From Novosphingobium sp. AAP83 (GTDB taxonomy: Bacteria > Pseudomonadota > Alphaproteobacteria > Sphingomonadales > Sphingomonadaceae): 64,000 nt of DNA. The stretch is taken from the NCBI RefSeq assembly GCF_001295795.1, contig NZ_LJHY01000008.1:1-64000 (forward strand). Reading direction: 5' to 3'. The translations under genes were made by a program, and so were the position numbers. Shown here piece by piece: positions 50,425-58,911 of the stretch (positions are counted from its first letter, which is position 1; each line of letters starts with the position of its first letter). A model generated the notes under the pieces. That model was not told the DNA's origin. It was given only the letters and a program-made list of their open reading frames with translations, and did not search any database.

Positions 50425-51843
50425 ATGGCAAGTGCAGCGAGCGCCGCTGGCGGTCTTCCCCTTCTTGATGGCGGTGCACCCTTGTTGGGGCATATCGCGC
50501 AGTTTTTCCGTGATCCGGTAAGCGTGCTGAAGCGCGGTTATAAAACCAAAGGCCGGATGTTCGCGATGAACTTCATGGGCCAGCGCATGAATGTGATGCT
50601 GGGGCCTGAGCATAACCGGTTCTTCTTTGAAGAGACGGACAAGCTGCTTTCGATCCGTGAATCGATGCCGTTTTTCCTCAAGATGTTTTCGCCAGACTTT
50701 TATTCGTTTGCCGAGATGGACGAGTATCTGCGCCAGCGCGCGATCATTATGCCGCGCTTCAAAGCGGCATCAATGAAGCAATATGTGCCGGTGATGGTCG
50801 AGGAATCGCTGAATCTGGTTGCGCAGTTGGGCGAGGAGGGCGAGTTTGACCTGATCCAGACGCTGGGTCCGGTGGTGATGGATATTGCCGCTCACAGTTT
50901 TATGGGCCGCGAATTCCACGAAAAGCTGGGGCACGAATTCTTCGATCTGTTCCGCGATTTTTCAGGCGGGATGGAGATTGTGCTGCCGTTGTGGCTGCCC
51001 ACGCCCAAGATGATCAAATCGCAGCGCGCCAAGAAGAAGCTGCACGGCATCTTGCAATCGTGGATCGAAAAGCGCCGCGCCATGCCGCTTGATCCGCCTG
51101 ACTTTTTCCAGACGATGGTGGAAACCAAATATCCCGATGGCCGCCCCGTTGCGGACGAGATCATCCGCCATCTTATTCTGCTGCTGGTATGGGCAGGGCA
51201 TGAAACGACCGCCGGACAGGTGAGCTGGGCGCTGGCCGATTTGTTGCAGAACCCGGCCTATGCGCAAGTGCTGCGCGATGAACTTGCCGCCAATCTGGGC
51301 GGCGGCGATGGCGGCAACCTGAGCTGGGAACATGCCATCGCGATGGAAAAGATGGACCTTGCCCTGCGCGAGACCGAGCGGCTGCATCCGGTAGCCTATA
51401 TGCTTTCACGCAAGGCCAATGCCGATATCGAGCGCGAGGGCTACACCATCAAAAAGGGCGAATTCGTGCTGTTGGCGCCTTCTGTCAGCCACCGCATGGA
51501 AGAGACGTTCCGCAATCCCGATGCTTATGATCCCGAGCGCTTCAATCCGGCCAATCCTGATGCGCAGATTGAAAGCAATTCGCTGATCGGTTTTGGCGGC
51601 GGGGTGCATCGCTGTGCCGGCGTGAACTTTGCGCGCATGGAAATGAAGGCACTGGTGGCGATCCTGTTGCAAAACTTCGATATGGAACTGATCGACGAAG
51701 TGAAGCCGGTGGCGGGCGCAACGACATATTGGCCCGCACAGCCATGCCGCGTGCGGTACAAGCGGCGCAAGGTTGAGGGCGCGGCGGCTGCGGTTGACGC
51801 CGTTGCGCTGGCCAAGGCGGCTGGCTGTCCGGCGCACGCTTGA
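50425..51843 (+). CDS. Cytochrome P450 (CYP51-like layout)
   Basis: A 472-residue soluble cytochrome P450. The I-helix oxygen motif AGHETT is at residues 257-262, ExxR (ETER) at 316-319 and PERF at 370-373. The haem loop FGGGVHRCAG has Cys397 as ligand. No membrane anchor is seen, and the C-terminal Ala-rich tail is extra. The overall spacing resembles CYP51-type enzymes more than CYP125. A 2Fe-2S ferredoxin follows, a natural electron donor. Steroid hydroxylation is inferred; an oestrogen 4-hydroxylase (EdcA/OecB type) is a possibility given the extradiol dioxygenase in the same window. GGGAGAAA precedes the ATG. Confidence 0.88.
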   Translation: MASAASAAGGLPLLDGGAPLLGHIAQFFRDPVSVLKRGYKTKGRMFAMNFMGQRMNVMLGPEHNRFFFEETDKLLSIRESMPFFLKMFSPDFYSFAEMDEYLRQRAIIMPRFKAASMKQYVPVMVEESLNLVAQLGEEGEFDLIQTLGPVVMDIAAHSFMGREFHEKLGHEFFDLFRDFSGGMEIVLPLWLPTPKMIKSQRAKKKLHGILQSWIEKRRAMPLDPPDFFQTMVETKYPDGRPVADEIIRHLILLLVWAGHETTAGQVSWALADLLQNPAYAQVLRDELAANLGGGDGGNLSWEHAIAMEKMDLALRETERLHPVAYMLSRKANADIEREGYTIKKGEFVLLAPSVSHRMEETFRNPDAYDPERFNPANPDAQIESNSLIGFGGGVHRCAGVNFARMEMKALVAILLQNFDMELIDEVKPVAGATTYWPAQPCRVRYKRRKVEGAAAAVDAVALAKAAGCPAHA

Positions 51844-51859
51844 GGTTGGTTCCTGTCGT

Positions 51860-51950
51860 TTCGTCATTGCGAGCGTAGCGAAGCAATCCAGAGGCGGTGC
51901 GCGCTACGCTCTGGATTGCTTCGTCTGCTTTGCCTCCTCGCAATGACGAA
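51860..51950. repeat. Large imperfect palindromic repeat between P450 and ferredoxin genes
   Basis: Outer arms TTCGTCATTGCGAG (51860-51873) and CTCGCAATGACGAA (51937-51950), and inner arms AAGCAATCCAGAG (51881-51893) and CTCTGGATTGCTT (51909-51921), form a 91-base nested palindrome. This motif type is dispersed in alphaproteobacterial genomes. It separates two genes expected to be co-expressed and could lower expression of the ferredoxin. Confidence 0.85.
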
Positions 51951-51982
51951 GGTTTTGGGGGTACAAGGTTGAGGGATATTCA

Positions 51983-52315
51983 ATGGCCAAAGTGACGTTC
52001 GTTCAGCCTGATGGATCATCGCGCACGGTGGTGAACTTTGAGGGCATGACGCTGATGCAACTGGCGGTCGGCAATCTGATCGACGGGATTGACGCACTGT
52101 GCGGGGGGATGATGCAGTGCGCGACGTGCCACTGCTATATTGCGCCCGAATGGCTGGACCGGACGGGTGCGGCGCGGCCCGATGAGCGTGATATGCTGGA
52201 CGCGATCGAGGGGGCGGAGATACGGCCCAACAGCCGCTTGTCGTGCCAGGTGCAATTGGGTGAGGAACTGGACGGATTGATCGTTCATGTGCCGGCCGAT
52301 CAACCGGGGGTATAG
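51983..52315 (+). CDS. 2Fe-2S ferredoxin (adrenodoxin type)
   Basis: A 110-residue 2Fe-2S ferredoxin. Ligands Cys40, Cys46, Cys49 and Cys88 have adrenodoxin/putidaredoxin spacing (C-x5-C-x2-C ... C). These proteins pass single electrons from a flavin reductase to a P450. The P450 at 50425 is the probable partner. No ferredoxin reductase was seen in the window. GAGGGATATTCA lies before the ATG. Confidence 0.9.
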   Translation: MAKVTFVQPDGSSRTVVNFEGMTLMQLAVGNLIDGIDALCGGMMQCATCHCYIAPEWLDRTGAARPDERDMLDAIEGAEIRPNSRLSCQVQLGEELDGLIVHVPADQPGV

Positions 52316-52373
52316 TGGCCGAATTGCCAATTTCTTGCGCATTTCATTGACTTGCTCTGAAACCAAACGCACC

Positions 52374-52384
52374 TTGCGTAAAAA
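52374..52384. promoter_or_regulatory. TTGCGTAAAAA motif upstream of the 52443 SDR operon
   Basis: TTGCGTAAAAA lies 59 bases before the ATG of the SDR at 52443. CTTGCGCATTTCATTGAC about 40 bases earlier is a weaker form. Both fit the recurrent TTGCGTA core. It is a candidate operator for the SDR/SnoaL/epimerase/esterase series. Confidence 0.35.
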
Positions 52385-52442
52385 TGGCGGCATCGATTAT
52401 CGAATCGGGTGATTGCCAGAATAACGTGAGAGGAACTTTGGC

Positions 52443-53315
52443 ATGACCGGTGGACTTCCGCCCGCGCAGCTTTCGCAGGGTCTCGATTTTGGTGGCAAGA
52501 CAGTATTGGTAACCGGCGGCGGTGTGGGCATTGGCCGCGCGATTGCCGAGGCGTTTGCAGGGGCGGGCGCGCAAGTGGTGATCGCCGAGATTGATCCGGC
52601 CAATGCCGATGCGGCAGAGCAGGCGATGCCCACAGCGCGGGTGATCCGCTGCGATGTGCGCCAGCGCGGGGTGGGTGCGATGCTGGCAGAACGGATTGCC
52701 GCAGAAAGCGGCAAGCTGGATGTGCTGGTCAACAATGTCGGCCACTTTGTCCACGCGCGGCCCTTTGCGATGCTGGCCGATGAGGAGGCCGAGGAAATCC
52801 TCGACACCAATCTGGGGCAATTGCTGCGGATGACGCGGGCGATGATCCCGTTGCTGCGGACGGCTGGAGCAGGATCGAGCATCATCAACGTGACGTCGAT
52901 CGAGGCGCATCGCGGGATTCCCTATTGCAGTGTTTATGCGGCGGCCAAATGGGCGGTGACGGGCTTTACCAAGAGCCTGGCGCTGGAACTGGGGCCGGAA
53001 GGCATCCGCGTGAACGATATTGCGCCCGAAACGACTGATACGCCGCAACTGGCGCTGGACTATATGATCCCGCAGGCGAACCGCGCGCATGAAGAGCGCT
53101 GGATTCCGCTTGGCCGGTTTGGCCAGCCTGCCGATTGCGCGGGTGCGGCGCTCTATCTGGCCAGTCCGCTGGCATCATGGGTGACGGGGACGACGCTGCA
53201 TGTCGATGGCGGGGCGCTGGCGGCATCGGGCTGGTATCGCACGCCGCAAGGGGAATGGACCAACGTGCCGCTGATTTCGGGCAATGGCATGGTCGTGCCC
53301 GGAACAGTGGCGTGA
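52443..53315 (+). CDS. SDR-family oxidoreductase starting the SDR/SnoaL/epimerase/esterase operon
   Basis: A 290-residue SDR. TGGGVGIG, a variant NNVGH in place of NNAG, and a Tyr-x3-Lys (YAAAK) are present. The 30-residue C-terminal extension ending VVPGTVA is beyond the usual SDR core. Glu after the second strand (VIAEIDPAN) suggests NAD. GAGAGGAA precedes the ATG. The stop overlaps the SnoaL start by 4 bases (GTGA), so the two are translationally coupled. Confidence 0.82.
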   Translation: MTGGLPPAQLSQGLDFGGKTVLVTGGGVGIGRAIAEAFAGAGAQVVIAEIDPANADAAEQAMPTARVIRCDVRQRGVGAMLAERIAAESGKLDVLVNNVGHFVHARPFAMLADEEAEEILDTNLGQLLRMTRAMIPLLRTAGAGSSIINVTSIEAHRGIPYCSVYAAAKWAVTGFTKSLALELGPEGIRVNDIAPETTDTPQLALDYMIPQANRAHEERWIPLGRFGQPADCAGAALYLASPLASWVTGTTLHVDGGALAASGWYRTPQGEWTNVPLISGNGMVVPGTVA

Positions 53316-53740
53316 GCGATGAGGCGGCGCTGCGGCGCGCGGCAGAGCTCTATGCGCTGGGGGCGGACCGGCGTGACAAGGACCTGTGGCGGCAAGTGCT
53401 GGCCGATGATGTGGAAATGACGGGGCCGGGCTTTGCGATTGCGGGGCTGGAGGGCAACCTTGGTTCGATCGATGTGTTGGGGCAGATGTTCAAGGCCACG
53501 CGCCATGTGGTGCACGATCAGACGGTTCTGATTGATGGGGACAGAGCACAGGGCGAAACCCGCTCTACTGCCGAACACCGGATGGCCGGGGCAGGCGGCG
53601 GCGATGTGCTGCTGGTCTGGGCGATCCGCTATCAGGACGCATGGCTGCGCGAGGCGGGCGCATGGAAATTCACGAAGCGGACGCTGATCGTTGACTGGGA
53701 AGAAGTGCGCCCGGTGCACGATGTGGGCGGCGGCAATTAA
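53312..53740 (+). CDS. SnoaL-like NTF2-fold protein coupled to an SDR
   Basis: A 142-residue NTF2-fold protein with a GTG start overlapping the SDR stop. Tyr14, Asp19 and His65 (TRHVVHDQ) follow the Tyr-x4-Asp ... His pattern of the other SnoaL proteins here. The SDR/SnoaL coupling repeats the arrangement at 14212/14975. Dehydration of the alcohol or ketone handled by the SDR is inferred. No characterised homologue was recognised. Confidence 0.73.
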   Translation: MSDEAALRRAAELYALGADRRDKDLWRQVLADDVEMTGPGFAIAGLEGNLGSIDVLGQMFKATRHVVHDQTVLIDGDRAQGETRSTAEHRMAGAGGGDVLLVWAIRYQDAWLREAGAWKFTKRTLIVDWEEVRPVHDVGGGN

Positions 53741-53746
53741 AGGACT

Positions 53747-54655
53747 ATGCGGATGAAAGTGCTTGTTGTTGGCGGGACCGGTGCGTTGGGTGGCCATGCC
53801 GCCTTGCATCTGGCGGCGCAGGGCCATGATGTGACGATCACCGGGCGCGGAACGGGTGCGTTTGCGGGCACGCCTTTGACCGCGCTGGGTTTCATGCAGG
53901 GCGATTATGTGGCGGGCGACTTTACGCCAGAGCGGTTGCGCGGGTTTGAATGGGTGGTGTTTGCTGCCGGAAACGACCCGCGCCATGTGCCCGAGGGCGA
54001 GGACTTTGGCGCATGGTTGCACAAGGCCAATCATGTGGCGCTACCGGCGTTCTTTGCTGCTGCGCGCGAGGCGGGCGTGAAACGTGCGGTCCAGTTGGGT
54101 AGCTTCTATCCGCAGGCCGCGCCCGAACTGGTTGCGGGCAATGTCTATATCGAGTCGCGGTTGGCAGCGTGCGAAGGTGCGCGGGCGCAAGGGCGGGCAG
54201 GGTTTGATGTTGTGAGCGTGAACGCGCCGTTCATGGTGGGCACGGTGCCGGGGCTGCCGTCGGCGATATTCGATCCCTATGTACAGTGGGCCAAAGGGCT
54301 GATCCCGATTGCGCATTATGCGCCGACGGGGGGCACGAATTTCATGTCGTTCCGGTCATTGTCCGAGGCCATTGAGGGCGCGTTGGTACGGGGCGAGCCG
54401 GGCAAGGCTTATCTGGTGGGGGATGAGAATCTTTCATTCCGCGAATATTTCCAGTTGTTTTTCAAAGCGGTGGGAAGTGGCGTGGTGTTGGAGGAGCGTG
54501 ACGAGGAACTGCCGCTGCTGCCCGATATTGCCATCCCGCAAGGGCGCGGCAATACGATTGCTTATGAGCCCGATGCGGCGGAAACAGCGCTGCTGGGCTA
54601 TCGTAGGCATGATGTGGGGGCTGCCGTGGCGGAAATCGCCGCGCAATTTGGTTGA
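53747..54655 (+). CDS. NAD-dependent epimerase/dehydratase-family protein
   Basis: A 302-residue extended-SDR/NmrA-like protein. The N-terminal Rossmann motif GGTGALGG is near residues 9-16. No classical Tyr-x3-Lys is obvious in the middle; YIESRLAAC occupies that region and lacks the Lys. It follows the SnoaL gene by 6 bases. 3beta-hydroxysteroid dehydrogenase/isomerases belong to this superfamily, but the residues do not prove such activity. A reductase, lyase or regulatory role is equally possible. Confidence 0.7.
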   Translation: MRMKVLVVGGTGALGGHAALHLAAQGHDVTITGRGTGAFAGTPLTALGFMQGDYVAGDFTPERLRGFEWVVFAAGNDPRHVPEGEDFGAWLHKANHVALPAFFAAAREAGVKRAVQLGSFYPQAAPELVAGNVYIESRLAACEGARAQGRAGFDVVSVNAPFMVGTVPGLPSAIFDPYVQWAKGLIPIAHYAPTGGTNFMSFRSLSEAIEGALVRGEPGKAYLVGDENLSFREYFQLFFKAVGSGVVLEERDEELPLLPDIAIPQGRGNTIAYEPDAAETALLGYRRHDVGAAVAEIAAQFG

Positions 54656-54674
54656 GAACCGGGAGAGATGGACT

Positions 54675-55601
54675 ATGACGCTTAACCCTCAGGTCGAAGC
54701 GCTGCTTGGCTTTATGGCGCAGATGCCGGCGGTGGATTATGCCACGATCACGCCCGAAGCGTTGCGGGCGGCCAATGCGCCGATGGCGATGGGGCCGCCG
54801 CTTGCGGTGGCGCAGGTGCGCGATCTGGTGCTGGATCTGGCCGGGCGGGATATTGCGGCGCGGCTTTATGTGCCTGAAGGTGCAGGAGATACTCCGCCGT
54901 TGGTGGTGTTCTACCATGGCGGGGGCTGGGTGATCGGCGATCTGGAATCGCATGATGCCACATCGCGCGCGCTGGCCCGTGCAAGCAGCGCGGCGGTGCT
55001 GTCGGTGGGTTATCGCCTTGCGCCCGAAGCGCCGTTCCCTGCGCCGCTGGACGATTGCTATGATGCGCTGGTGTGGGCGGTGGCCCATGCGGGAGAGCTT
55101 GGCGTTGATGCGACGCGGCTTGCGGTTGCGGGTGATAGCGCGGGCGGTAATCTGGCGGCTGCCGTGGCGATCCGGGCGCGGGATGAGGGCGGGCCGAAGC
55201 TGGCGCACCAATTGCTGATTTATCCGGTGGCCGATGCCGATTTCGAGCGCGCGTCCTATGTGGAAAATGGCGGCGGGGAATACTTTCTTTCAACCGCAAT
55301 GATGCAGTGGTTCTGGGCGCATTATGTGGGCGATCATGCCAATGCGCCGACGCTGGCGGCGGTGTTGCGGCATGATGATCTGGGCGGATTGCCATCGGCC
55401 ACGGTGCTGGTGGCGCAATACGATCCGCTGCGCGATGAAGGCCGCGCTTATGCCGGGGCGCTGCAAGCGGCGGGCGTGGCGGTGGATATGGAAGAAGCGC
55501 CGGGCATGATCCACGGCTTTGTTTCGATGTTTGAAGCGGTGCCCGATGCGATGCCGTTTATCGAGCGGGCAGGGGCCAAATTGAAAGCTGCGCTGGGGTG
55601 A
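54675..55601 (+). CDS. HSL-family alpha/beta hydrolase (esterase)
   Basis: A 308-residue hormone-sensitive-lipase-family esterase. The oxyanion motif HGGGW is at residues 81-85 and the nucleophile Ser155 lies in GDSAGGN. A late Asp (QYDPLRDEG) and His (GMIHGF) complete the triad. Such enzymes cleave esters or lactones. One logical role is hydrolysis of the ester or lactone formed by the Baeyer-Villiger enzymes in the same window. GGGAGAG precedes the ATG at 54675. It is not an HsaD-type C-C hydrolase, which lacks HGGGW. Confidence 0.87.
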   Translation: MTLNPQVEALLGFMAQMPAVDYATITPEALRAANAPMAMGPPLAVAQVRDLVLDLAGRDIAARLYVPEGAGDTPPLVVFYHGGGWVIGDLESHDATSRALARASSAAVLSVGYRLAPEAPFPAPLDDCYDALVWAVAHAGELGVDATRLAVAGDSAGGNLAAAVAIRARDEGGPKLAHQLLIYPVADADFERASYVENGGGEYFLSTAMMQWFWAHYVGDHANAPTLAAVLRHDDLGGLPSATVLVAQYDPLRDEGRAYAGALQAAGVAVDMEEAPGMIHGFVSMFEAVPDAMPFIERAGAKLKAALG

Positions 55602-55611
55602 AAGGCGCGCT

Positions 55612-55641
55612 GCCCTCCCGCCGTTGGTGTGGCGGGAGGGC
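55612..55641. terminator. GC-rich bidirectional terminator hairpin
   Basis: GCCCTCCCGCC (55612-55622) and GGCGGGAGGGC (55631-55641) form an 11-bp perfect stem with an 8-base loop. It lies between the convergent esterase gene (stop 55601) and SDR gene (stop 55649). There is no T-run, but the position and strength fit a terminator. Confidence 0.68.
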
Positions 55642-55648
55642 GCGGTGA

Positions 55649-56404
55649 TCAGACGGCGGTTGCGCCGCCATCGATGACCATGGCGTGGCCGGTGACGAAG
55701 CTGGCGGCAGGCGAGCACAGCCAGACGACGGCCTCGGCGATTTCATCGGCGGTGCCCATGCGGCCCATCGGGGTCATGGAATCGATCATCTTTTTCATCT
55801 CGGGGTTGGCGACGAGAGGCGCGGTCATCGGCGTTTCGATGACGCCGGGGCAGACCGCATTAACGCGGATGCCGCCCTTGGCCCAGCGCAGCGCGCCGTG
55901 GCGTGCGAGGCCGACAACGCCGTGCTTTGCCGCGACATAGGCGGGCTGTGCGCCATTGCCGACGATGCCGTTGATCGAGGCAGTGTTGACGATCGCCCCG
56001 CCGCCGCGCGCCAGCATGACTTCGGCTTCTTCGCGCATGCAGCGCATTACGCCCGACAGGTTGATGCCGATGTTGCGTTCCCAAATGGCATCATCATATT
56101 CATCATCGCCCAAACGGTTGAGCCCGGCGTTGTTGAAGGCGCAATCGAGCCCGCCGAAGGTAGATACGGCTGCGGCGACCATCGCCTTGACCTCGTCAGA
56201 CTTGCTGACATCGCAACGCTGGAAGGCGGCTTTGCCACCGGCGGCTTCGATCATGGCGACGGTTTGTGCGCCGCCCTCTTCGTTGACATCGCTGACCAGC
56301 ACGCTGGCGCCGGAGCGGGCGAAGACGAGCGCCGCAGCACGTCCGATTCCGCCGCTTGCGCCGGTAACCAGCGCCACTTTGCCGTGAAGGCCATAATCGA
56401 TCAT
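55649..56404 (-). CDS. SDR-family oxidoreductase, convergent with the esterase gene
   Basis: A 251-residue classical SDR. TGASGGIG is at residues 14-21, with NNAGLN, a catalytic Ser in NTASING and a Tyr-x3-Lys (YVAAK). Asp after the second strand (VSDVNEE) suggests NAD. It is divergent from the second D-aminoacylase-like gene at 56571; the gap holds a CACGCAAA motif. Likely a hydroxysteroid dehydrogenase, without residue-level proof. Confidence 0.83.
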   Translation of the reverse strand: MIDYGLHGKVALVTGASGGIGRAAALVFARSGASVLVSDVNEEGGAQTVAMIEAAGGKAAFQRCDVSKSDEVKAMVAAAVSTFGGLDCAFNNAGLNRLGDDEYDDAIWERNIGINLSGVMRCMREEAEVMLARGGGAIVNTASINGIVGNGAQPAYVAAKHGVVGLARHGALRWAKGGIRVNAVCPGVIETPMTAPLVANPEMKKMIDSMTPMGRMGTADEIAEAVVWLCSPAASFVTGHAMVIDGGATAV

Positions 56405-56450
56405 CTTGCGAATCCTCTCACACGTTTTCGTAGTTTAGTGGGTATTACAT

Positions 56451-56458
56451 CACGCAAA
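56451..56458. promoter_or_regulatory. CACGCAAA motif in the divergent SDR/amidohydrolase region
   Basis: CACGCAAA is followed 17 bases later by TGACGCATTTTAAATGC. Both are variants of the recurrent core and lie between divergent genes (starts at 56404 and 56571). One regulator could control both directions. Function is inferred. Confidence 0.3.
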
Positions 56459-56570
56459 GATAGGTCAATGACGCATTTTAAATGCACGATGCGGAGTTTT
56501 GAGGCTCTATCGCCACTTGCGACATGCCGCGCGGCCAAGTATCAAGCCTGAAACGCATGGGAGAGACACG

Positions 56571-58319
56571 ATGACGGCGCAAGGCCTTGCTGCCGATTTG
56601 CTGATCCGGGGCGGATTGATCGTTGATGGATCGGGCGCTGCGCCGTTTGTGGGCGATGTGGCCGTGCGCGGGGACCGAATCATCTATGCTGGCAACAGCT
56701 TTGCCGGAGAGGCACGCGAGGCGATTGACGCGAAGGGCCGCATCGTAACCCCGGGCTTTGTGGATATTCACACGCATTATGACGGGCAGGCGGTGTGGTC
56801 TGAAACGCTTTCGCCGAGCAGTTCGCACGGGGTGACAACCGCCGTGCTGGGCAATTGCGGGGTGGGCTTTGCACCCTGCCGCAAGGACGATCATCAGGCG
56901 CTGATCCGGTTGATGGAGGGCGTGGAGGATATTCCGGGTGTGGTCATGGCCGAGGGTTTGCCATGGGACTGGGAGACTTTTCCGCAATATCTGGATGCCC
57001 TGGCGGCGCGGCCGCGCGATATCGATGTGGCGTGCCTGCTGCCGCACAGCCCCTTGCGCGTGTGGGTGATGGGCGAGCGCGCGCTGGCACGCGAAGTGGC
57101 GACCGAGGATGATCTGGCGCAGATGAAGGCGATTGCGCGTGAAGCGCTGGATGCAGGGGCGATCGGCTTTGCCACATCGCGGTTGAACATTCACCGGACC
57201 AAGACAGGGGAATTGATCCCGACATATGGGGCCGATACGCGCGAACTGGTGGCGATTACGCAAGCCATGGCGGAAGCGCAGACCGGCGTGTTCCAGGCCG
57301 TACTGGATGCGCCATTTGAATCGTGGGAAGCAGAACTGGGGCGTCTGGTGGCTGTGGCCGAGGCATCGGGCAGGCCGGCCACGTTTACATTTGCACTTGC
57401 CAATACCGGTTCGCCCAATTGGGACGAGGCGATGGCGGTGGTGGATGAAGCTTATGCGCGCGGCCTGGATCTAGCCCCGCAGATATTGCCGCGCCCGGTG
57501 GGGCTGGTTTCAGGCTGGGCGCTTTCGACCCATCCGTTCTGTTTGTGCCCATCGTATCAGCCTTTGGCGGATTTGCCGCTGGAAGAGCAATTGCCGAAAT
57601 TACGCGATCCGGCTTTCCGTGCGCAAGTGTTGTCAGAGATTCCGCAGCCGGGCCATCCGCTGGCGATGCTGACGCGGATCTGGGACTGGATGTTCCCGTT
57701 TGGCGATCCGCCGCAGTATGAACCCGCTGCCGACCAGAGCATTGGTGCGTTGGCAAAGGCACAAGGGCGAACACCTGAAGAGGTGGCCTATGATGTGCTG
57801 ATGGAGCGTGATGGCACGGGCATGATATTAAATACGCTGGGCAATTTCCATGATGGCAAGCTGGATGCGCTGCTGGGCCTGATGCGGCGCGAAGATACGG
57901 TGATCGGTCTGGGCGATGGCGGCGCGCATTACGCCGCGATTTGTGATGCCAGCTATCCCACCTTCATGCTGACATACTGGGTGCGCGACCGCACCGGAGA
58001 GCGCATGACGCTGGCCGAGGCGGTGCATATGCTGAGTGCCAAACCTGCGCGCGTTGTTGGCTTGGCGGATCGCGGGATTTTGCGCGAGGGATACAAGGCC
58101 GATATCAATGTGATCGACCTGGACGGACTGACCTTGCACGCGCCGGTGATCCGCCACGACCTGCCCGGCGGCGGGCGCAGGTTGGACCAGAGTGCGACCG
58201 GATATGCCGCCACAATCGTGAGCGGACAGATTATTCGCCGCGACGATCAGGCAACGCCTGCACGTCCCGGGCAGGTGGTGCGGGGTATGCAGGTTGCGCC
58301 AGCGGTGGAGTTTGCCTAA
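56571..58319 (+). CDS. D-aminoacylase/N-acyl-D-amino-acid deacylase-family amidohydrolase, copy 2
   Basis: A 582-residue amidohydrolase. His67 and His69 (DIHTHYDG) and Cys96 (LGNCGVGF) occupy the residue numbers known for D-aminoacylase metal ligands. GDGGAH supplies the late Asp. It shares architecture and length with the protein at 11410 but is clearly diverged. GGGAGAGACACG precedes the ATG. Candidate substrates are N-acyl conjugates of steroid acids. Many members of this family in catabolic clusters have no tested activity, so the family name should not be read as proof of reaction. Confidence 0.85.
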   Translation: MTAQGLAADLLIRGGLIVDGSGAAPFVGDVAVRGDRIIYAGNSFAGEAREAIDAKGRIVTPGFVDIHTHYDGQAVWSETLSPSSSHGVTTAVLGNCGVGFAPCRKDDHQALIRLMEGVEDIPGVVMAEGLPWDWETFPQYLDALAARPRDIDVACLLPHSPLRVWVMGERALAREVATEDDLAQMKAIAREALDAGAIGFATSRLNIHRTKTGELIPTYGADTRELVAITQAMAEAQTGVFQAVLDAPFESWEAELGRLVAVAEASGRPATFTFALANTGSPNWDEAMAVVDEAYARGLDLAPQILPRPVGLVSGWALSTHPFCLCPSYQPLADLPLEEQLPKLRDPAFRAQVLSEIPQPGHPLAMLTRIWDWMFPFGDPPQYEPAADQSIGALAKAQGRTPEEVAYDVLMERDGTGMILNTLGNFHDGKLDALLGLMRREDTVIGLGDGGAHYAAICDASYPTFMLTYWVRDRTGERMTLAEAVHMLSAKPARVVGLADRGILREGYKADINVIDLDGLTLHAPVIRHDLPGGGRRLDQSATGYAATIVSGQIIRRDDQATPARPGQVVRGMQVAPAVEFA

Positions 58320-58330
58320 GGTTTGGTGAG

Positions 58331-58408
58331 AAGTCCCCCTCCGTCAGCGCTGCGCGCTGCGACCTCCCCGTTTGTGCTTCGCAAAAACGGGGAGGAAATA
58401 GGGGGCTT
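58331..58408. repeat. Nested palindromic element between convergent genes
   Basis: An inner hairpin pairs CCTCCCCGTTT (58363-58373) with AAACGGGGAGG (58385-58395). Outer arms AAGTCCCCC and GGGGGCTT lie near 58331 and 58401. It lies between the convergent amidohydrolase and SnoaL genes and probably also ends transcription. It is of the dispersed sphingomonad repeat type. Confidence 0.7.
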
Positions 58409-58911
58409 CAGGCTGCTGGGGGTTCGGCCAGAGCTAGGACGGTGATGGTGCCGTCTTCCGCGACCTGTTCGGTCAGCATCGAGGTGACGCAGCTTACGGT
58501 TTCGACGATCCACCAGCGGCCATCGCGGCGGGCGTAGACATCCTGGTATTCCACAGCCAGACGCACGATCTGGCGGGGGCCGGTAAGGATGGTGCGGAAG
58601 TTGAGCGACCACTTTCCTGTGGCCGTATCCGCGCCGGTCAGCGCGATTTCCCAGTTGGTTGCATGGTGCAGATCATAGACGCCGCCGCTGCAGGCCATCT
58701 GTTCATAGATGGCGACGAAGGCATCGCGATCGGTGAATTCGGGGAAGTTTTCATAGGCGATGCGGATGGGGCCGGGGGCGAAGCAATCGCGCACGTCTTC
58801 GACATGTTTGAGATCACAGGCGCGCAAATAGCGGGCTTTGAGCGCGCGGATTTCTTCCTTGTCCTCCAACGCGGCAAGGCGTGCGGCAATATCCTTTAAC
58901 GTGGCGGTCAT
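58408..58911 (-). CDS. BaiE-like SnoaL-fold protein, putative hydroxysteroid dehydratase
   Basis: A 167-residue NTF2-fold protein, about the length of BaiE (bile acid 7alpha-dehydratase, 166). Tyr28 and Asp33 (RYLRACD) align with BaiE Tyr30/Asp35, and His82 with His83. The segments EIRALKARYLRACD and TATGKWSL parallel BaiE as I recall it. The BaiE Asp106 position is Phe105, so one active-site residue is not kept. In Sphingobium sp. Chol11 a BaiE-like protein (Hsh2) removes the 7-hydroxyl of bile acids aerobically. This gene is a candidate for such a dehydratase. GGGAGAG precedes the ATG at 58911. Confidence 0.72.
   Translation of the reverse strand: MTATLKDIAARLAALEDKEEIRALKARYLRACDLKHVEDVRDCFAPGPIRIAYENFPEFTDRDAFVAIYEQMACSGGVYDLHHATNWEIALTGADTATGKWSLNFRTILTGPRQIVRLAVEYQDVYARRDGRWWIVETVSCVTSMLTEQVAEDGTITVLALAEPPAA

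Noticed and set aside
54675..55601. The alpha/beta hydrolase considered as HsaD (meta-cleavage product hydrolase)
   Set aside because: HGGGW and GDSAGGN identify the HSL esterase family. HsaD-type C-C hydrolases lack HGGGW.
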